Shown: positions 32,427-39,744 of the stretch, piece by piece | Numbering within the stretch: the first letter of the stretch is position 1 | Layout of the letters: each line of letters starts with the position of its first letter | Program-made: the position numbers and the translations under genes | Assembly (NCBI RefSeq): GCF_012524205.1 | Contig: NZ_JABACI010000003.1 | Span: 248,001 to 312,000 of the forward strand | Reading direction: 5' to 3' | DNA: 64,000 bases | Origin: Microbacterium salsuginis | Lineage (GTDB): Bacteria > Actinomycetota > Actinomycetes > Actinomycetales > Microbacteriaceae | Notes under the pieces: generated by a model | The model's input: the letters and a program-made list of their open reading frames with translations, nothing else | What the model was told of the DNA's origin: nothing | Databases searched by the model: none

Positions 32427-32518
32427 GGTTGAGAAACCGTATGTCGGTTGGGACACCACGCCGCACGGGGTTTCTCAACCTATGCATGGTTTCTCAAGGT
32501 GCACGTGGTTTCTCAACC
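32427..32518. repeat. GGTTTCTCAACC repeat array in the recQ/PPOX divergent region
   Basis: GGTTTCTCAA occurs at 32469, 32488 and 32507, exactly 19 bases apart, the first and third extended to GGTTTCTCAACC. An inverted copy GGTTGAGAAACC lies at 32427-32438, giving a 12-bp inverted repeat with the first direct copy. The two linkers carry small palindromes, ATGCAT (32482-32487) and GTGCAC (32499-32504). The array sits in the middle of the 224-base gap between two divergent genes. It is too short in unit for a CRISPR array and looks like a multi-site operator or small palindromic element. Confidence 0.8.
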
Positions 32519-32580
32519 CGCGCGCCACACCGGACGCACCGACACACCGCGCCGCCGCGCCCGTGCGGGAGGATGGACGG

Positions 32581-32973
32581 ATGCGCAGTCTCCAGTCCCT
32601 GACGGCCGACGGGCTCGCGTTCGTCGCGGATCGGCACCTCGCGACCCTGTCGACAATGGCGCGCGACGGGTCGATCCACGTCGTCGCGGTCGGGTTCACC
32701 GTCGAGGACGGCGTCGTGCGCGTGATCACGTCGGGCGAGAGCCAGAAGGTGCGCAACGTCGAGCGGGACGCGCGGGCGACGGTGGCGCAGGTCGCCGGCG
32801 CGCGCTGGCTGAGCATCGCCGGGCACGCCTCGATCGAGCGGGACGCCGACGCTGTGGCCCACGCCGAGGCGCTCTACACGGCGCGCTACCGCCCGCCCCG
32901 CGTGAATCCGCGACGCGTCGTGATCCGGATCGAGCCGACGCACGTCATGGCCTCGGCCGGCCTGCTGACCTGA
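32581..32973 (+). CDS. PPOX-class flavin/F420-dependent oxidoreductase family protein
   Basis: A 130-residue split-beta-barrel protein of the pyridoxamine-phosphate-oxidase-like superfamily, with the pattern ADRHLATLSTMARDGSIHVVAVGFTVEDGVVRVIT typical of actinobacterial members that bind F420, FMN or heme. The ATG at 32581 follows GGGAGG; upstream in-frame sequence falls in the repeat array and is not coding. Substrate unknown. It is divergent from recQ and the intervening GGTTTCTCAA array could regulate either. Confidence 0.82.
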   Translation: MRSLQSLTADGLAFVADRHLATLSTMARDGSIHVVAVGFTVEDGVVRVITSGESQKVRNVERDARATVAQVAGARWLSIAGHASIERDADAVAHAEALYTARYRPPRVNPRRVVIRIEPTHVMASAGLLT

Positions 32974-33085
32974 GCCGGCCCGCCGGCAGCACCAGCCTCA
33001 GGCCCGCACGCCGCTGTCAAGCCCGTTCCGCCGTCCGATGGGTCCTGGCAGAGTCAGCAGCGACGCCGACGGACGGAGGGCCCAG

Positions 33086-34195
33086 GTGCAACGGACGTTC
33101 GGGATCGAGGAGGAGTTCGTCCTGCTCGATCCGCACACCCTCACCGCGGTGGATCGGGCGCCGGAGGCCATCGCGGCGCTGAGCGGTGCGCGCGGCGCGG
33201 TCGGCAAGGAGTTCTTCCCGTCGCAGATCGAGTACGCCTCGCCGATCTTCACGTCCGCGGACGACGCGCTGGACGCGGTGTGGGCGTTCCGGCGCTCGCT
33301 GGCAGCCTGGGCGGGAGCGGCGGGGCTCGTCGCCGCCGGCACCGGTACACCGTTCCGCACCGGGCCGCGGCCCGAGATCAGCGCCGACGTCCGCTACGCC
33401 CATATCGCGGACGACATCGCGGGAGTCACGCCGGATCACCAGATCAACGGGCTGCACGTGCATGTCGGCATCCCCGACGCCGAGTCGGGCGTGCGTGCGT
33501 CGAACACGCTGCGGGTGTGGCTGCCGACGCTCCTCGCGCTGTCGTCGAATTCGCCGTACTGGCACGGCGAAGACACCGGATTCGACAGCTGGCGGGCGAT
33601 CCACAGCCGCCGCTGGACCACCTACGGCGCACCGCCGTTCTTTCGCGACGCCGCCGAGCACGAAGAGGCGCGACGGGCGCTGAGGGGCATCGGCGCGACG
33701 TCCGATCCGGGCACGATCAACTGGAACGTGCGCCTGTCGGCCCGCTATCCGACCGTCGAGGTGCGCGTGTTCGATGCGCAGCTCGATCCACGCTCGAGCG
33801 TGGCTCTGGCGGCGATCACGCGTGCCCTCGTGGCATCCGCCGATCTCTCGACGGATCCGCAGGCCCGAGAGCGGCCATCCGAGGCGATGGATCTGACGGA
33901 TGCCGCGCTCTGGCACGCTGCCCGCTTCGGGGTGGGCGCAACCCTCGTCCACCCGTTCTCCGGGCGGGTGCTGCCCGCACGCGAGGTGCTGCAGGTGCTG
34001 GGCGAGCGCATCCGCCCGCAGCTGGTCGATCGCACGGAGCGGGAGCTGGTCGACGAGCTCCTGCGCAGAGCCGGCCGCGACGGCTCCGGCGCCGCCCGTC
34101 AGCGCCGTGCGGGCGCGTCCGGGCTGGGAGCGCTCGCGCGGCTGTATCGCCACGAGCTCGCCGATGCGGGTAACGTCACCGGGTTGTCGGCCTGA
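33086..34195 (+). CDS. YbdK-type carboxylate-amine ligase (GCS2 family)
   Basis: A 369-residue ATP-grasp-like glutamate-cysteine-ligase family 2 protein. The N-terminal FGIEEEFVLLDP, the mid GLHVHVGIPD and the GTINWNVRLSARYPTVEVRVFD segments match the family; E. coli YbdK has weak glutamate-cysteine ligase activity, and some actinobacterial members act in mycothiol-independent thiol or ergothioneine pathways, so the true product is uncertain. GTG at 33086 follows GGAGGG by five bases and gives the family-typical start; the longer upstream reading has no such support. It appears monocistronic. Confidence 0.87.
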   Translation: MQRTFGIEEEFVLLDPHTLTAVDRAPEAIAALSGARGAVGKEFFPSQIEYASPIFTSADDALDAVWAFRRSLAAWAGAAGLVAAGTGTPFRTGPRPEISADVRYAHIADDIAGVTPDHQINGLHVHVGIPDAESGVRASNTLRVWLPTLLALSSNSPYWHGEDTGFDSWRAIHSRRWTTYGAPPFFRDAAEHEEARRALRGIGATSDPGTINWNVRLSARYPTVEVRVFDAQLDPRSSVALAAITRALVASADLSTDPQARERPSEAMDLTDAALWHAARFGVGATLVHPFSGRVLPAREVLQVLGERIRPQLVDRTERELVDELLRRAGRDGSGAARQRRAGASGLGALARLYRHELADAGNVTGLSA

Positions 34196-34202
34196 AACGC
34201 GG

Positions 34203-34263
34203 TTTCGAATCGCGCACTTGGCGCCGATTCGGGGCTCCGGAGTGAAAAGTGCGCGATTCGAAA
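34203..34263. terminator. 17-bp perfect inverted repeat between convergent genes
   Basis: TTTCGAATCGCGCACTT (34203-34219) and its exact complement at 34247-34263 enclose a 27-base loop that contains the smaller palindrome CTCCGGAG. It occupies the gap between the YbdK and TetR genes and could terminate both. A second small palindrome GAAAC-GCG-GTTTC (34194-34206) overlaps the YbdK stop. Confidence 0.6.
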
Positions 34264-34266
34264 GCG

Positions 34267-34875
34267 TCAGGCGTCGCCGGGCGCCGACAGCAGAACCTCG
34301 AGGAGAGCGAGGGCGGCGTCCTGCGGCGCGTCAGGGTCGAGCAGCCACTGCGTCTGCAGGCCGTCGGATGCCGCGATCACGAGCGCCGCGACCGCGAGGG
34401 GATCCACGTCTGGGCGGATGCGGCCGGCGCGCTGATTGCGCCGGACGCGCTCGGCGAGGTCGGCGCGGGTCCGTGCGAAGCGCTCGGTCGCGAACTCCCG
34501 GGCCGCGGGATGCCCCTCTTCGAGCGCCGTCGCCACCAGAGTCGAGTACAGCTGCACGAGCCCCTGCACCTCGCGGTTGGACTCCGTCCAGTCGCGCATC
34601 AGCTCGACGGGCGTGGCTTCGGGGTCGTCATGGTCGTCGGCGCCGCCGCGGGTCTCGGACTCGCGGTACACCGCGACGAGCAGCTCCTCGAGCGAGCCGA
34701 AGTAGTGCCGCAGCGCGGCGTGGGTGACACCGACCTCCTCGGCGATCGCGCGGAGACTCGTGCGGTCCGAGCCGCGCCGCGCGAAGACCTCGATGGCGCG
34801 GTCGAGGATCTCCTGCCGGCGTGCCACCCCTTTCGCGTAGGACCCGCGCGGGGTGGGGGCGGGCTCATCGGGCAT
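34267..34875 (-). CDS. TetR-family transcriptional regulator
   Basis: A 202-residue regulator with a TetR helix-turn-helix (EILDRAIEVFARRGSDRTSLRAIAEEVGVTHAALRHYFGSLEELL) and a helical C-terminal domain. It is divergent from the sugar isomerase operon, with a 28-bp palindrome in the gap. A -10 box TAGGAT (34887-34882) ends 6 bases before the ATG, so the message is probably leaderless. The likely role is ligand-relieved repression of the isomerase/dehydrogenase operon and autoregulation. Confidence 0.88.
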   Translation of the reverse strand: MPDEPAPTPRGSYAKGVARRQEILDRAIEVFARRGSDRTSLRAIAEEVGVTHAALRHYFGSLEELLVAVYRESETRGGADDHDDPEATPVELMRDWTESNREVQGLVQLYSTLVATALEEGHPAAREFATERFARTRADLAERVRRNQRAGRIRPDVDPLAVAALVIAASDGLQTQWLLDPDAPQDAALALLEVLLSAPGDA

Positions 34876-34891
34876 GGCGACATCCTATCCG

Positions 34892-34919
34892 CGCAAAACC
34901 TCCACATGGAGGTTTTGCG
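34892..34919. promoter_or_regulatory. 28-bp TetR operator palindrome
   Basis: CGCAAAACCTCCA (34892-34904) and TGGAGGTTTTGCG (34907-34919) form a perfect 13-bp inverted repeat with a CA centre. It lies just upstream of the -10-like TACGTT (34923-34928) of the isomerase operon and of the TetR gene's own -10 on the other strand, so binding would cover both promoters. Confidence 0.8.
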
Positions 34920-34984
34920 TGCTACGTTGTCGGAGCGCGGATGAGACGCCGCGCGTCACCGCCGACCACGAAGGAGCGCGACCG

Positions 34985-35821
34985 ATGCCGGTCCAGACGT
35001 CCATCCAGCTGTTCACCGTCAATGCGGCACTCGAGGCCGACCTCGACGGAACCCTCGCCGCCGTCGCGGCACGCGGGTTCACGGCGGTGGAGCCGTACGA
35101 CTTCGTGCGGCGCGCCGCACCCCTCGCGGCCGCGCTCTCCTCCCACGGACTGATCGCCCCGACCGGGCACGCGTTCCTCGCGTCGACCTCGTTCGTGAAC
35201 CCCGACGGCAGCGGCACCACCCTCCCCGTACCCGCGCCCGATGTCGTCTTCGACGCGGCGCAGACCCTGGGCATGACCACCGTCATCGACCCCTACACCG
35301 AGCCCGCGCGCTGGGAGCGCATCGAGCAGATCGAAGAGACCGCGCGCCTGCTCAACGCCGCCGCCGAGATCGGCGCCGGACGCGGCATCCGTGTCGGCTA
35401 CCACAACCACGCCCACGAGCTCGAGGTCACGTTCGACGGCAAGACCGGTCTCGAGGTGCTCGCCGACCTGCTCGACCCGCGCGTCGTGCTCGAGGTCGAC
35501 CTGTACTGGGTCGCCCGCGCGGGCGTCGACCCCGTGTCCCTGCTGCGCACGCTCGGCGACCGCGTGATCGCCGTCCATGTCAAGGACGGGACGCTCGACC
35601 CCGAGGCCATCGCCGCGTATCCGCCGGCCGACCAGGTGCCCGCCGGGCAGGGCGTCGTGCCGCTGCGCGAGGCGCTGGCCGCGGCATCCGCCCTCGAAGT
35701 CGCCATCGTCGAGTTCGACCACTTCCCCGGCGACCTCTACGACGCGGTCGAGCAGAGCCGGGCGTTCCTGGACGGCCTCAGCCTCGATGGCGACGCCGAC
35801 CGTGACGGGGCGGCCGCCTGA
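34985..35821 (+). CDS. Sugar phosphate isomerase/epimerase (TIM barrel)
   Basis: A 278-residue xylose-isomerase-like TIM-barrel protein (AP endonuclease 2 superfamily). Metal-site elements are visible: GYHNHAHELE, VLEVDLYWVARAG, and VIAVHVKDGT. Relatives include IolE/IolI and hydroxypyruvate isomerases, and proteins that work with Gfo/Idh dehydrogenases on keto-sugars. The ATG at 34985 follows AAGGAG; the longer reading crosses the operator. The stop overlaps the next start as TGATG, so the two enzymes are coupled. The true substrate is unknown. Confidence 0.87.
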   Translation: MPVQTSIQLFTVNAALEADLDGTLAAVAARGFTAVEPYDFVRRAAPLAAALSSHGLIAPTGHAFLASTSFVNPDGSGTTLPVPAPDVVFDAAQTLGMTTVIDPYTEPARWERIEQIEETARLLNAAAEIGAGRGIRVGYHNHAHELEVTFDGKTGLEVLADLLDPRVVLEVDLYWVARAGVDPVSLLRTLGDRVIAVHVKDGTLDPEAIAAYPPADQVPAGQGVVPLREALAAASALEVAIVEFDHFPGDLYDAVEQSRAFLDGLSLDGDADRDGAAA

Positions 35822-36951
35822 TGGCCGCGCCCGTCGGCGTCGGCCTCATCGGCGCGGGGAACATCAGCGATCAGTACCTCCGAAACCTGACCGGCTTTCC
35901 CGACGTGCGCGTGCTCGCGGTCGGCGACCTGCTCGAGGACCGCGCCCGCGCGCAGGCGGCGAAGTACGACGTGCCACGCGCCGGGGGCGTGGACGTCGTG
36001 CTCGACGACCCCGACATCGACATCGTCGTGAACCTCACGATCCCGGCGGTGCACGTCGAGGTGTCGGAGGCGATCCTCGCCGCCGGCAAGCACGTGTGGA
36101 CCGAGAAGCCGATCGGCATCGACCGCGACGAGTCACAGCGCCTGCTGTCGAAGGCGGATGCCGCGGGCCTGCGCGTCGGCGTCGCGCCCGACACAGTGCT
36201 GGGTCCGGGTGTGCAGACCGCGAAGCGCGCCATCGCTCGCGGCGACATCGGGCGGCCGCTGTTCGCGCAGACGACGTTCCAGTGGCAGGGTCCCGAGCTC
36301 TTCCACCCGAACCCGGGGTTCCTGTACGCCAAGGGCGGCGGACCGCTGCTGGACATGGGCCCGTACTACGTCTCGGCGCTCGTGCACGTCTTCGGACCGG
36401 TCGCCGCGGTGGCGGCGCTCGGGCTGCAGGGCACGCCGACGCGGCGCGTGCAGGTCGGCGAGCTCGCGGGACAGGAGTTCGCGGTGGAGATCCCCTCGAC
36501 GCTGTCGGTGCTCATGGACTTCGAGCACGGCGCGCAGGCGCAGAGCCTCTACAGCACCGACTCGCCCCTCTACCGGCACGGCATCGTCGAGATCACCGGC
36601 ACCGAGGGCACCCTCGTGATCCCCGACCCCAACACCTTCGGCGGGCCGATCACGATCACACGGCCGCTGACGAAGATGGTCGTGCCGCCCGAGCCGGTGG
36701 TGCAGGACGTGTTCGCCGTGCCACAGGAGGGCGTGCTCGTCGGGCGGGGCCTCGGCGTGCTCGACATGGCCCGCGCGATCCGCGACGACCGCCCGCATGT
36801 GGCGACCGGCCGGTTCGGCTATCACGTGCTCGACACGCTGCTGTCGATCGAGGAGGCCGCCGAGACCCGCACCTTCGTGAACGTCGAGAGCACGATCGAC
36901 GAGGTCGGGGCCCTGCCCGCCGACTTCGATCCGCACGCCGCCACGCTCTGA
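35821..36951 (+). CDS. Gfo/Idh/MocA family NAD(P)-dependent oxidoreductase
   Basis: A 376-residue dehydrogenase with Rossmann motif GLIGAGNISDQYLRNL and the catalytic-Lys motif EKPIGIDRDE. The central part (APDTVLGPGVQTAKRAI ... GGGPLLDMGPYYVSALV) closely parallels the protein at 15209. It overlaps the isomerase by one base and is under the same TetR-type control. Acting together they probably oxidise and isomerise a sugar or inositol-like compound. Confidence 0.9.
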   Translation: MAAPVGVGLIGAGNISDQYLRNLTGFPDVRVLAVGDLLEDRARAQAAKYDVPRAGGVDVVLDDPDIDIVVNLTIPAVHVEVSEAILAAGKHVWTEKPIGIDRDESQRLLSKADAAGLRVGVAPDTVLGPGVQTAKRAIARGDIGRPLFAQTTFQWQGPELFHPNPGFLYAKGGGPLLDMGPYYVSALVHVFGPVAAVAALGLQGTPTRRVQVGELAGQEFAVEIPSTLSVLMDFEHGAQAQSLYSTDSPLYRHGIVEITGTEGTLVIPDPNTFGGPITITRPLTKMVVPPEPVVQDVFAVPQEGVLVGRGLGVLDMARAIRDDRPHVATGRFGYHVLDTLLSIEEAAETRTFVNVESTIDEVGALPADFDPHAATL

Positions 36952-36963
36952 CGCGAGGAATCC

Positions 36964-37053
36964 CGGATCCGGAAACCGGAGATCTCGCCTATTTCCGGAG
37001 TGCAGGGGCGCCCGAACTCCGGGAACAGTGCGAAAGTCCGGTTTCCGGATCCG
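36964..37053 (+). terminator. Nested long inverted repeat and T-run after Gfo/Idh gene
   Basis: CGGATCCGGAAACCGGA (36964-36980) pairs perfectly with 37037-37053, followed by ATTTTCG on the plus strand. Inside the 56-base loop is a second stem, CCGGAGT (36995-37001) with ACTCCGG (37016-37022). The element lies between the Gfo/Idh gene and convergent panB and should terminate the former. Confidence 0.65.
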
Positions 37054-37085
37054 ATTTTCGTGCGACGAGCCCCGCGCCGCAGCCG

Positions 37086-37943
37086 TCAGGCCGAGCGCTG
37101 TGCGAGCGCGGCGCGCGCCGCCTCGACCGCCTCCGGCGTCGCGGGGTACCCGTGCTCCGCGGCCGGGAAGGCCCCCGCCCGCACCTCGCGGGCGTAGGCG
37201 GCGACGCCGTCGACCATCGCGTCGCCAACCTCCGCGTAGCGCTTGACGAAGGCCGGCGCCTTGCCCTCGGTGATGCCCAGCACGTCATGCATGACCAGCA
37301 CCTGACCGTCGGCGCGGCCGGCCCCGATCCCGATCACGGGGATCCGCAGCTCGGGCAGCACCGCGTCGGCCACCTCGGCCGGCACCGCCTCGATCACGAG
37401 GATGCTCGCCCCCGCCTCCTGCACGGCGAGAGCCTCGCGCACGAGCCGTTCCGCGGATTCGGCCGTGCGCCCCTGCGCGCGCATCCCGCCGAGGGCCGTC
37501 GCCGTCTGCGGAGTGAGTCCGACGTGCGCGACCACGGGGATGCCGGCCGCGACGACCGCGCGGATCCGCGCGAGGCGTGAAGGTCCGCCGCCCTCGAGCT
37601 TGACGGCATCCGCCCCCGCCTCCTTCACGAAGCGCACCGCCGTCTGAACCGCCTGCTCGTCCGAGACCTCCGTCGACCCGAACGGCAGGTCGCACACGAC
37701 GAACGCCGAGCTCACACCGCGACGCACCGCCCGGGCGAGGACGAGCATCTCGTCGACCGTGACCGCCACCGTCGAGTCGTGGCCCAGCACGACCTGCGCA
37801 CCCGAGTCGCCGACGAGGACCATATCGACCTCGGCCTGCTCGGCGACCCTCGCGGTCGGGTAGTCGTAGGCCGTGACCATGACGATCGGCTCGCGGGCGG
37901 CCTTCATCTCGGCGAGGCGCCGGAGGGTGGTCTGGGGACGCAT
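37086..37943 (-). CDS. panB: 3-Methyl-2-oxobutanoate hydroxymethyltransferase
   Basis: A 285-residue PanB, transferring a hydroxymethyl group from methylene-tetrahydrofolate to 2-oxoisovalerate to give ketopantoate, the first committed step of pantothenate synthesis. Typical segments are VMVTAYDYPTARVAEQAEVDMVLVGDS, the metal and substrate site DLPFGSTE, and VKLEGG. The ATG at 37943 overlaps the panC stop (TGATG); a GTG one codon earlier is also possible. It is the third gene of the DUF2520-panC-panB operon. Confidence 0.96.
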   Translation of the reverse strand: MRPQTTLRRLAEMKAAREPIVMVTAYDYPTARVAEQAEVDMVLVGDSGAQVVLGHDSTVAVTVDEMLVLARAVRRGVSSAFVVCDLPFGSTEVSDEQAVQTAVRFVKEAGADAVKLEGGGPSRLARIRAVVAAGIPVVAHVGLTPQTATALGGMRAQGRTAESAERLVREALAVQEAGASILVIEAVPAEVADAVLPELRIPVIGIGAGRADGQVLVMHDVLGITEGKAPAFVKRYAEVGDAMVDGVAAYAREVRAGAFPAAEHGYPATPEAVEAARAALAQRSA

Positions 37944-38794
37944 CACGGGCCTCCGGGGGTGAGAAGCGTGTTGTCGATCAGGCGCGTGCGGCCGACACGG
38001 GCGGCGATCGCCACGAGCGCCTGGCCGTCGACGGCCGCGACCGGCTCGAACGAGACCGGGTCGACGATCGCGATGTACTCCAGCTCGATGAGGGCTTCGG
38101 CCAGGACGTCCAGTGCGCGGCCGCGCAAGACCTCGGGATCGCGGATGCCGGAGGCCGAGGCATCCGCCACCTCCTGCAGCGCGCGGGGAATGGCCAGGGC
38201 GCGCGCACGCTCGTCGGCGCCGAGCCGGGCGTTGCGGCTGGAACGGGCGAGGCCGTCGTCATCGCGCGAGGTCGGGCACACCACGAGCTGCACCGGGATG
38301 TTGAGGTCGGCGACCAGGCGCCGCAGCACGCCGACCTGCTGCGCGTCCTTCGCGCCGAAGTACGCGGCGTCGGGCAGCACCGCGAGCAGCAGCTTGGTGA
38401 CGACGGTCGCCACGCCGTCGAAGTGCGCGCGGCCCCGCTGCGCGCCCTCGAGGGTCTCGGCGACCGGTCCTGTGACGCTCACCGTCGTCGCGAAGCCGGC
38501 GGGATACATCTCGCCCGCCGACGGGGCGAAGACGACGTCCACGCCCTCGGCCGCCGCGAGCGCGAGATCGGCCTCCTCGGTGCGGGGATAGGCGGCAAGG
38601 TCGGCCTGCTCGTCGAACTGCGTCGGGTTGACGAAGATCGACATGACCACGGTGTCGCTGTCGGCGCGGGCCGCCCGCAGCAGTGAGGCGTGCCCCTCGT
38701 GCAGCGCGCCCATCGTCGCGACGAACCCGATGCGGCCGGCGCGTGACTCGCGCAGGGCTGTGCGCAGGTCCGCGACGGTGCGCACGACGATCAC
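37943..38794 (-). CDS. panC: Pantothenate synthetase
   Basis: A 283-residue PanC ligating pantoate and beta-alanine with ATP. The HIGH-like motif GFVATMGALHEGH and the KMSKS-like SSRNARLG are present, along with FVNPTQF and the FGAKDAQQ segment. The GTG at 38794 overlaps the stop of the DUF2520 gene (GTGA), and its own stop overlaps panB, so the three genes are translationally coupled. The long upstream extension in this frame is antisense to nothing and lies inside the DUF2520 gene; it is not real. No panD is visible in the window. Confidence 0.96.
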   Translation of the reverse strand: MIVVRTVADLRTALRESRAGRIGFVATMGALHEGHASLLRAARADSDTVVMSIFVNPTQFDEQADLAAYPRTEEADLALAAAEGVDVVFAPSAGEMYPAGFATTVSVTGPVAETLEGAQRGRAHFDGVATVVTKLLLAVLPDAAYFGAKDAQQVGVLRRLVADLNIPVQLVVCPTSRDDDGLARSSRNARLGADERARALAIPRALQEVADASASGIRDPEVLRGRALDVLAEALIELEYIAIVDPVSFEPVAAVDGQALVAIAARVGRTRLIDNTLLTPGGP

Positions 38795-39546
38795 GAGGCG
38801 GCCCCCCGCCGGCCGGCGAGTGCGCGCGTCGCGTCGGTCAGCGCGTCGAACAGCGCCAGGCGCTCCGGCAGCCGCTCGGCCACGGCCGTGCGCTGACGGG
38901 CGACGGTGCCGTCGTCGCCGCGCGTGATCGGCCCGGTGAGCGCTCGGGCGGGGCCGTGGTCGCTCCAGTTCTGCACGGTCGCGCGAACCAGCGGCACGAG
39001 GGCGTCGCGGTCGACACCGGCGGTCGCCGCGAGGTCTTCGGCGAACGCCTCGAGCGTCACGAGGAAGTTCGACGCGATCGAGGCGGCCGCGTGGTACGCG
39101 GCCCGATCGGCTTCCTCGACCCGGAACGGGTGCATGCCCAGGGTCGTCGCGAGCGCCTCGGCCGCGGTCGCGGCGTGCGGCGTCGATCCGGCGATCGCGG
39201 CCGGGACGCCCAAGAACGAGGCCTCGGGTCCCGTGATCGCGAGGAGCGGATGGATGCTGAACGCCTCGTGCGGCGCGAGGGGCTCGAGCGACGTCGCCCC
39301 CGAGAAATGCCCGACGAGGGATCCTGGCGCCAGGGCCGCAGCAGCCGCGCGGATCTCGGCATCCGGCACCGCCAGCAGCACGACGGCGGCATCGGGCGCC
39401 GTCGCACCGCGGCCCAGCGGACCGTTCACCTCGGCGCCGGCAGCTCGCAATGCCGCGGCGACCGCGCCGCCGACCCGGCCCGCGCCGATGACCGCGATCG
39501 GCCCGTCGAGCACCGGACGTGCGGGAGCCAGGGGACGGTCGGGCAT
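38791..39546 (-). CDS. Rossmann-fold DUF2520 protein of the pantothenate operon
   Basis: A 251-residue protein with an N-terminal dinucleotide-binding motif (IAVIGAGRVGGAVAAALRAAG) and a helical C-terminal DUF2520 domain. The overall plan resembles 6-phosphogluconate-dehydrogenase/ketopantoate-reductase-type enzymes. It is the first gene of the panC-panB operon and the ATG follows GGGAGG by 9 bases. Ketopantoate reductase (PanE) is the step missing between PanB and PanC, so a PanE-like role is a reasonable inference but is not demonstrated; IlvC can also supply that activity. Confidence 0.82.
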   Translation of the reverse strand: MPDRPLAPARPVLDGPIAVIGAGRVGGAVAAALRAAGAEVNGPLGRGATAPDAAVVLLAVPDAEIRAAAAALAPGSLVGHFSGATSLEPLAPHEAFSIHPLLAITGPEASFLGVPAAIAGSTPHAATAAEALATTLGMHPFRVEEADRAAYHAAASIASNFLVTLEAFAEDLAATAGVDRDALVPLVRATVQNWSDHGPARALTGPITRGDDGTVARQRTAVAERLPERLALFDALTDATRALAGRRGAAS

Positions 39547-39589
39547 CGTCGTCGCCTCCCGTCGTACGCGGCCCGGGCTGGACCACGTA

Positions 39590-39619
39590 CAAAAATACCC
39601 CGCGCTCCGGGCGCGGGGT
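39590..39619 (-). terminator. Intrinsic terminator in the leader of the pan operon
   Basis: On the minus strand a 9-bp GC stem (39619-39611 with 39605-39597, loop of five) is followed by ATTTTTG. It reads towards the DUF2520-panC-panB operon and lies 44 bases before its start. A possible promoter upstream on the same strand is TTGCCG (39669-39664) and TATCCT (39645-39640), so the hairpin would sit inside the leader as an attenuator, or it may shield the operon from RAE-driven antisense transcription. Confidence 0.6.
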
Positions 39620-39656
39620 CACGGCATCTCCTGCCACTACCAGGATAACGGCACAG

Positions 39657-39679
39657 GGGGGCCTTGCGGCAAGGGCCCC
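39657..39679. promoter_or_regulatory. Rifamycin-associated element (RAE) upstream of helR
   Basis: A 23-bp dyad: the core CCTTGCGGCAAGG (39662-39674) is flanked by a G-run and by GCCCC, giving 11-base arms with one mismatch about base 39668. This matches the RAE consensus as I recall it (GGGGCTTGCGGCAAGGCCCC), the inverted repeat that marks rifamycin-inducible promoters in actinobacteria. It overlaps the expected -35 position of a -10-like CATACT at 39689-39694 and lies 66 bases before the helR start. Confidence 0.8.
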
Positions 39680-39744
39680 TCGGGGGCGCATACTTGTCGG
39701 TCGCGACGCGTCACCGTCGCGCCTGCGCCCCGGGAGTCGATGCC

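Noticed and set aside
32427..32518. CRISPR array
   Set aside because: Repeat unit is 10-12 bases with 7-9-base linkers, far below CRISPR repeat and spacer lengths, and no cas gene is near.
39657..39679. Reading the RAE palindrome as a simple terminator
   Set aside because: No T-run follows on either strand, it lies before rather than after a gene, and the core matches a known regulatory element.
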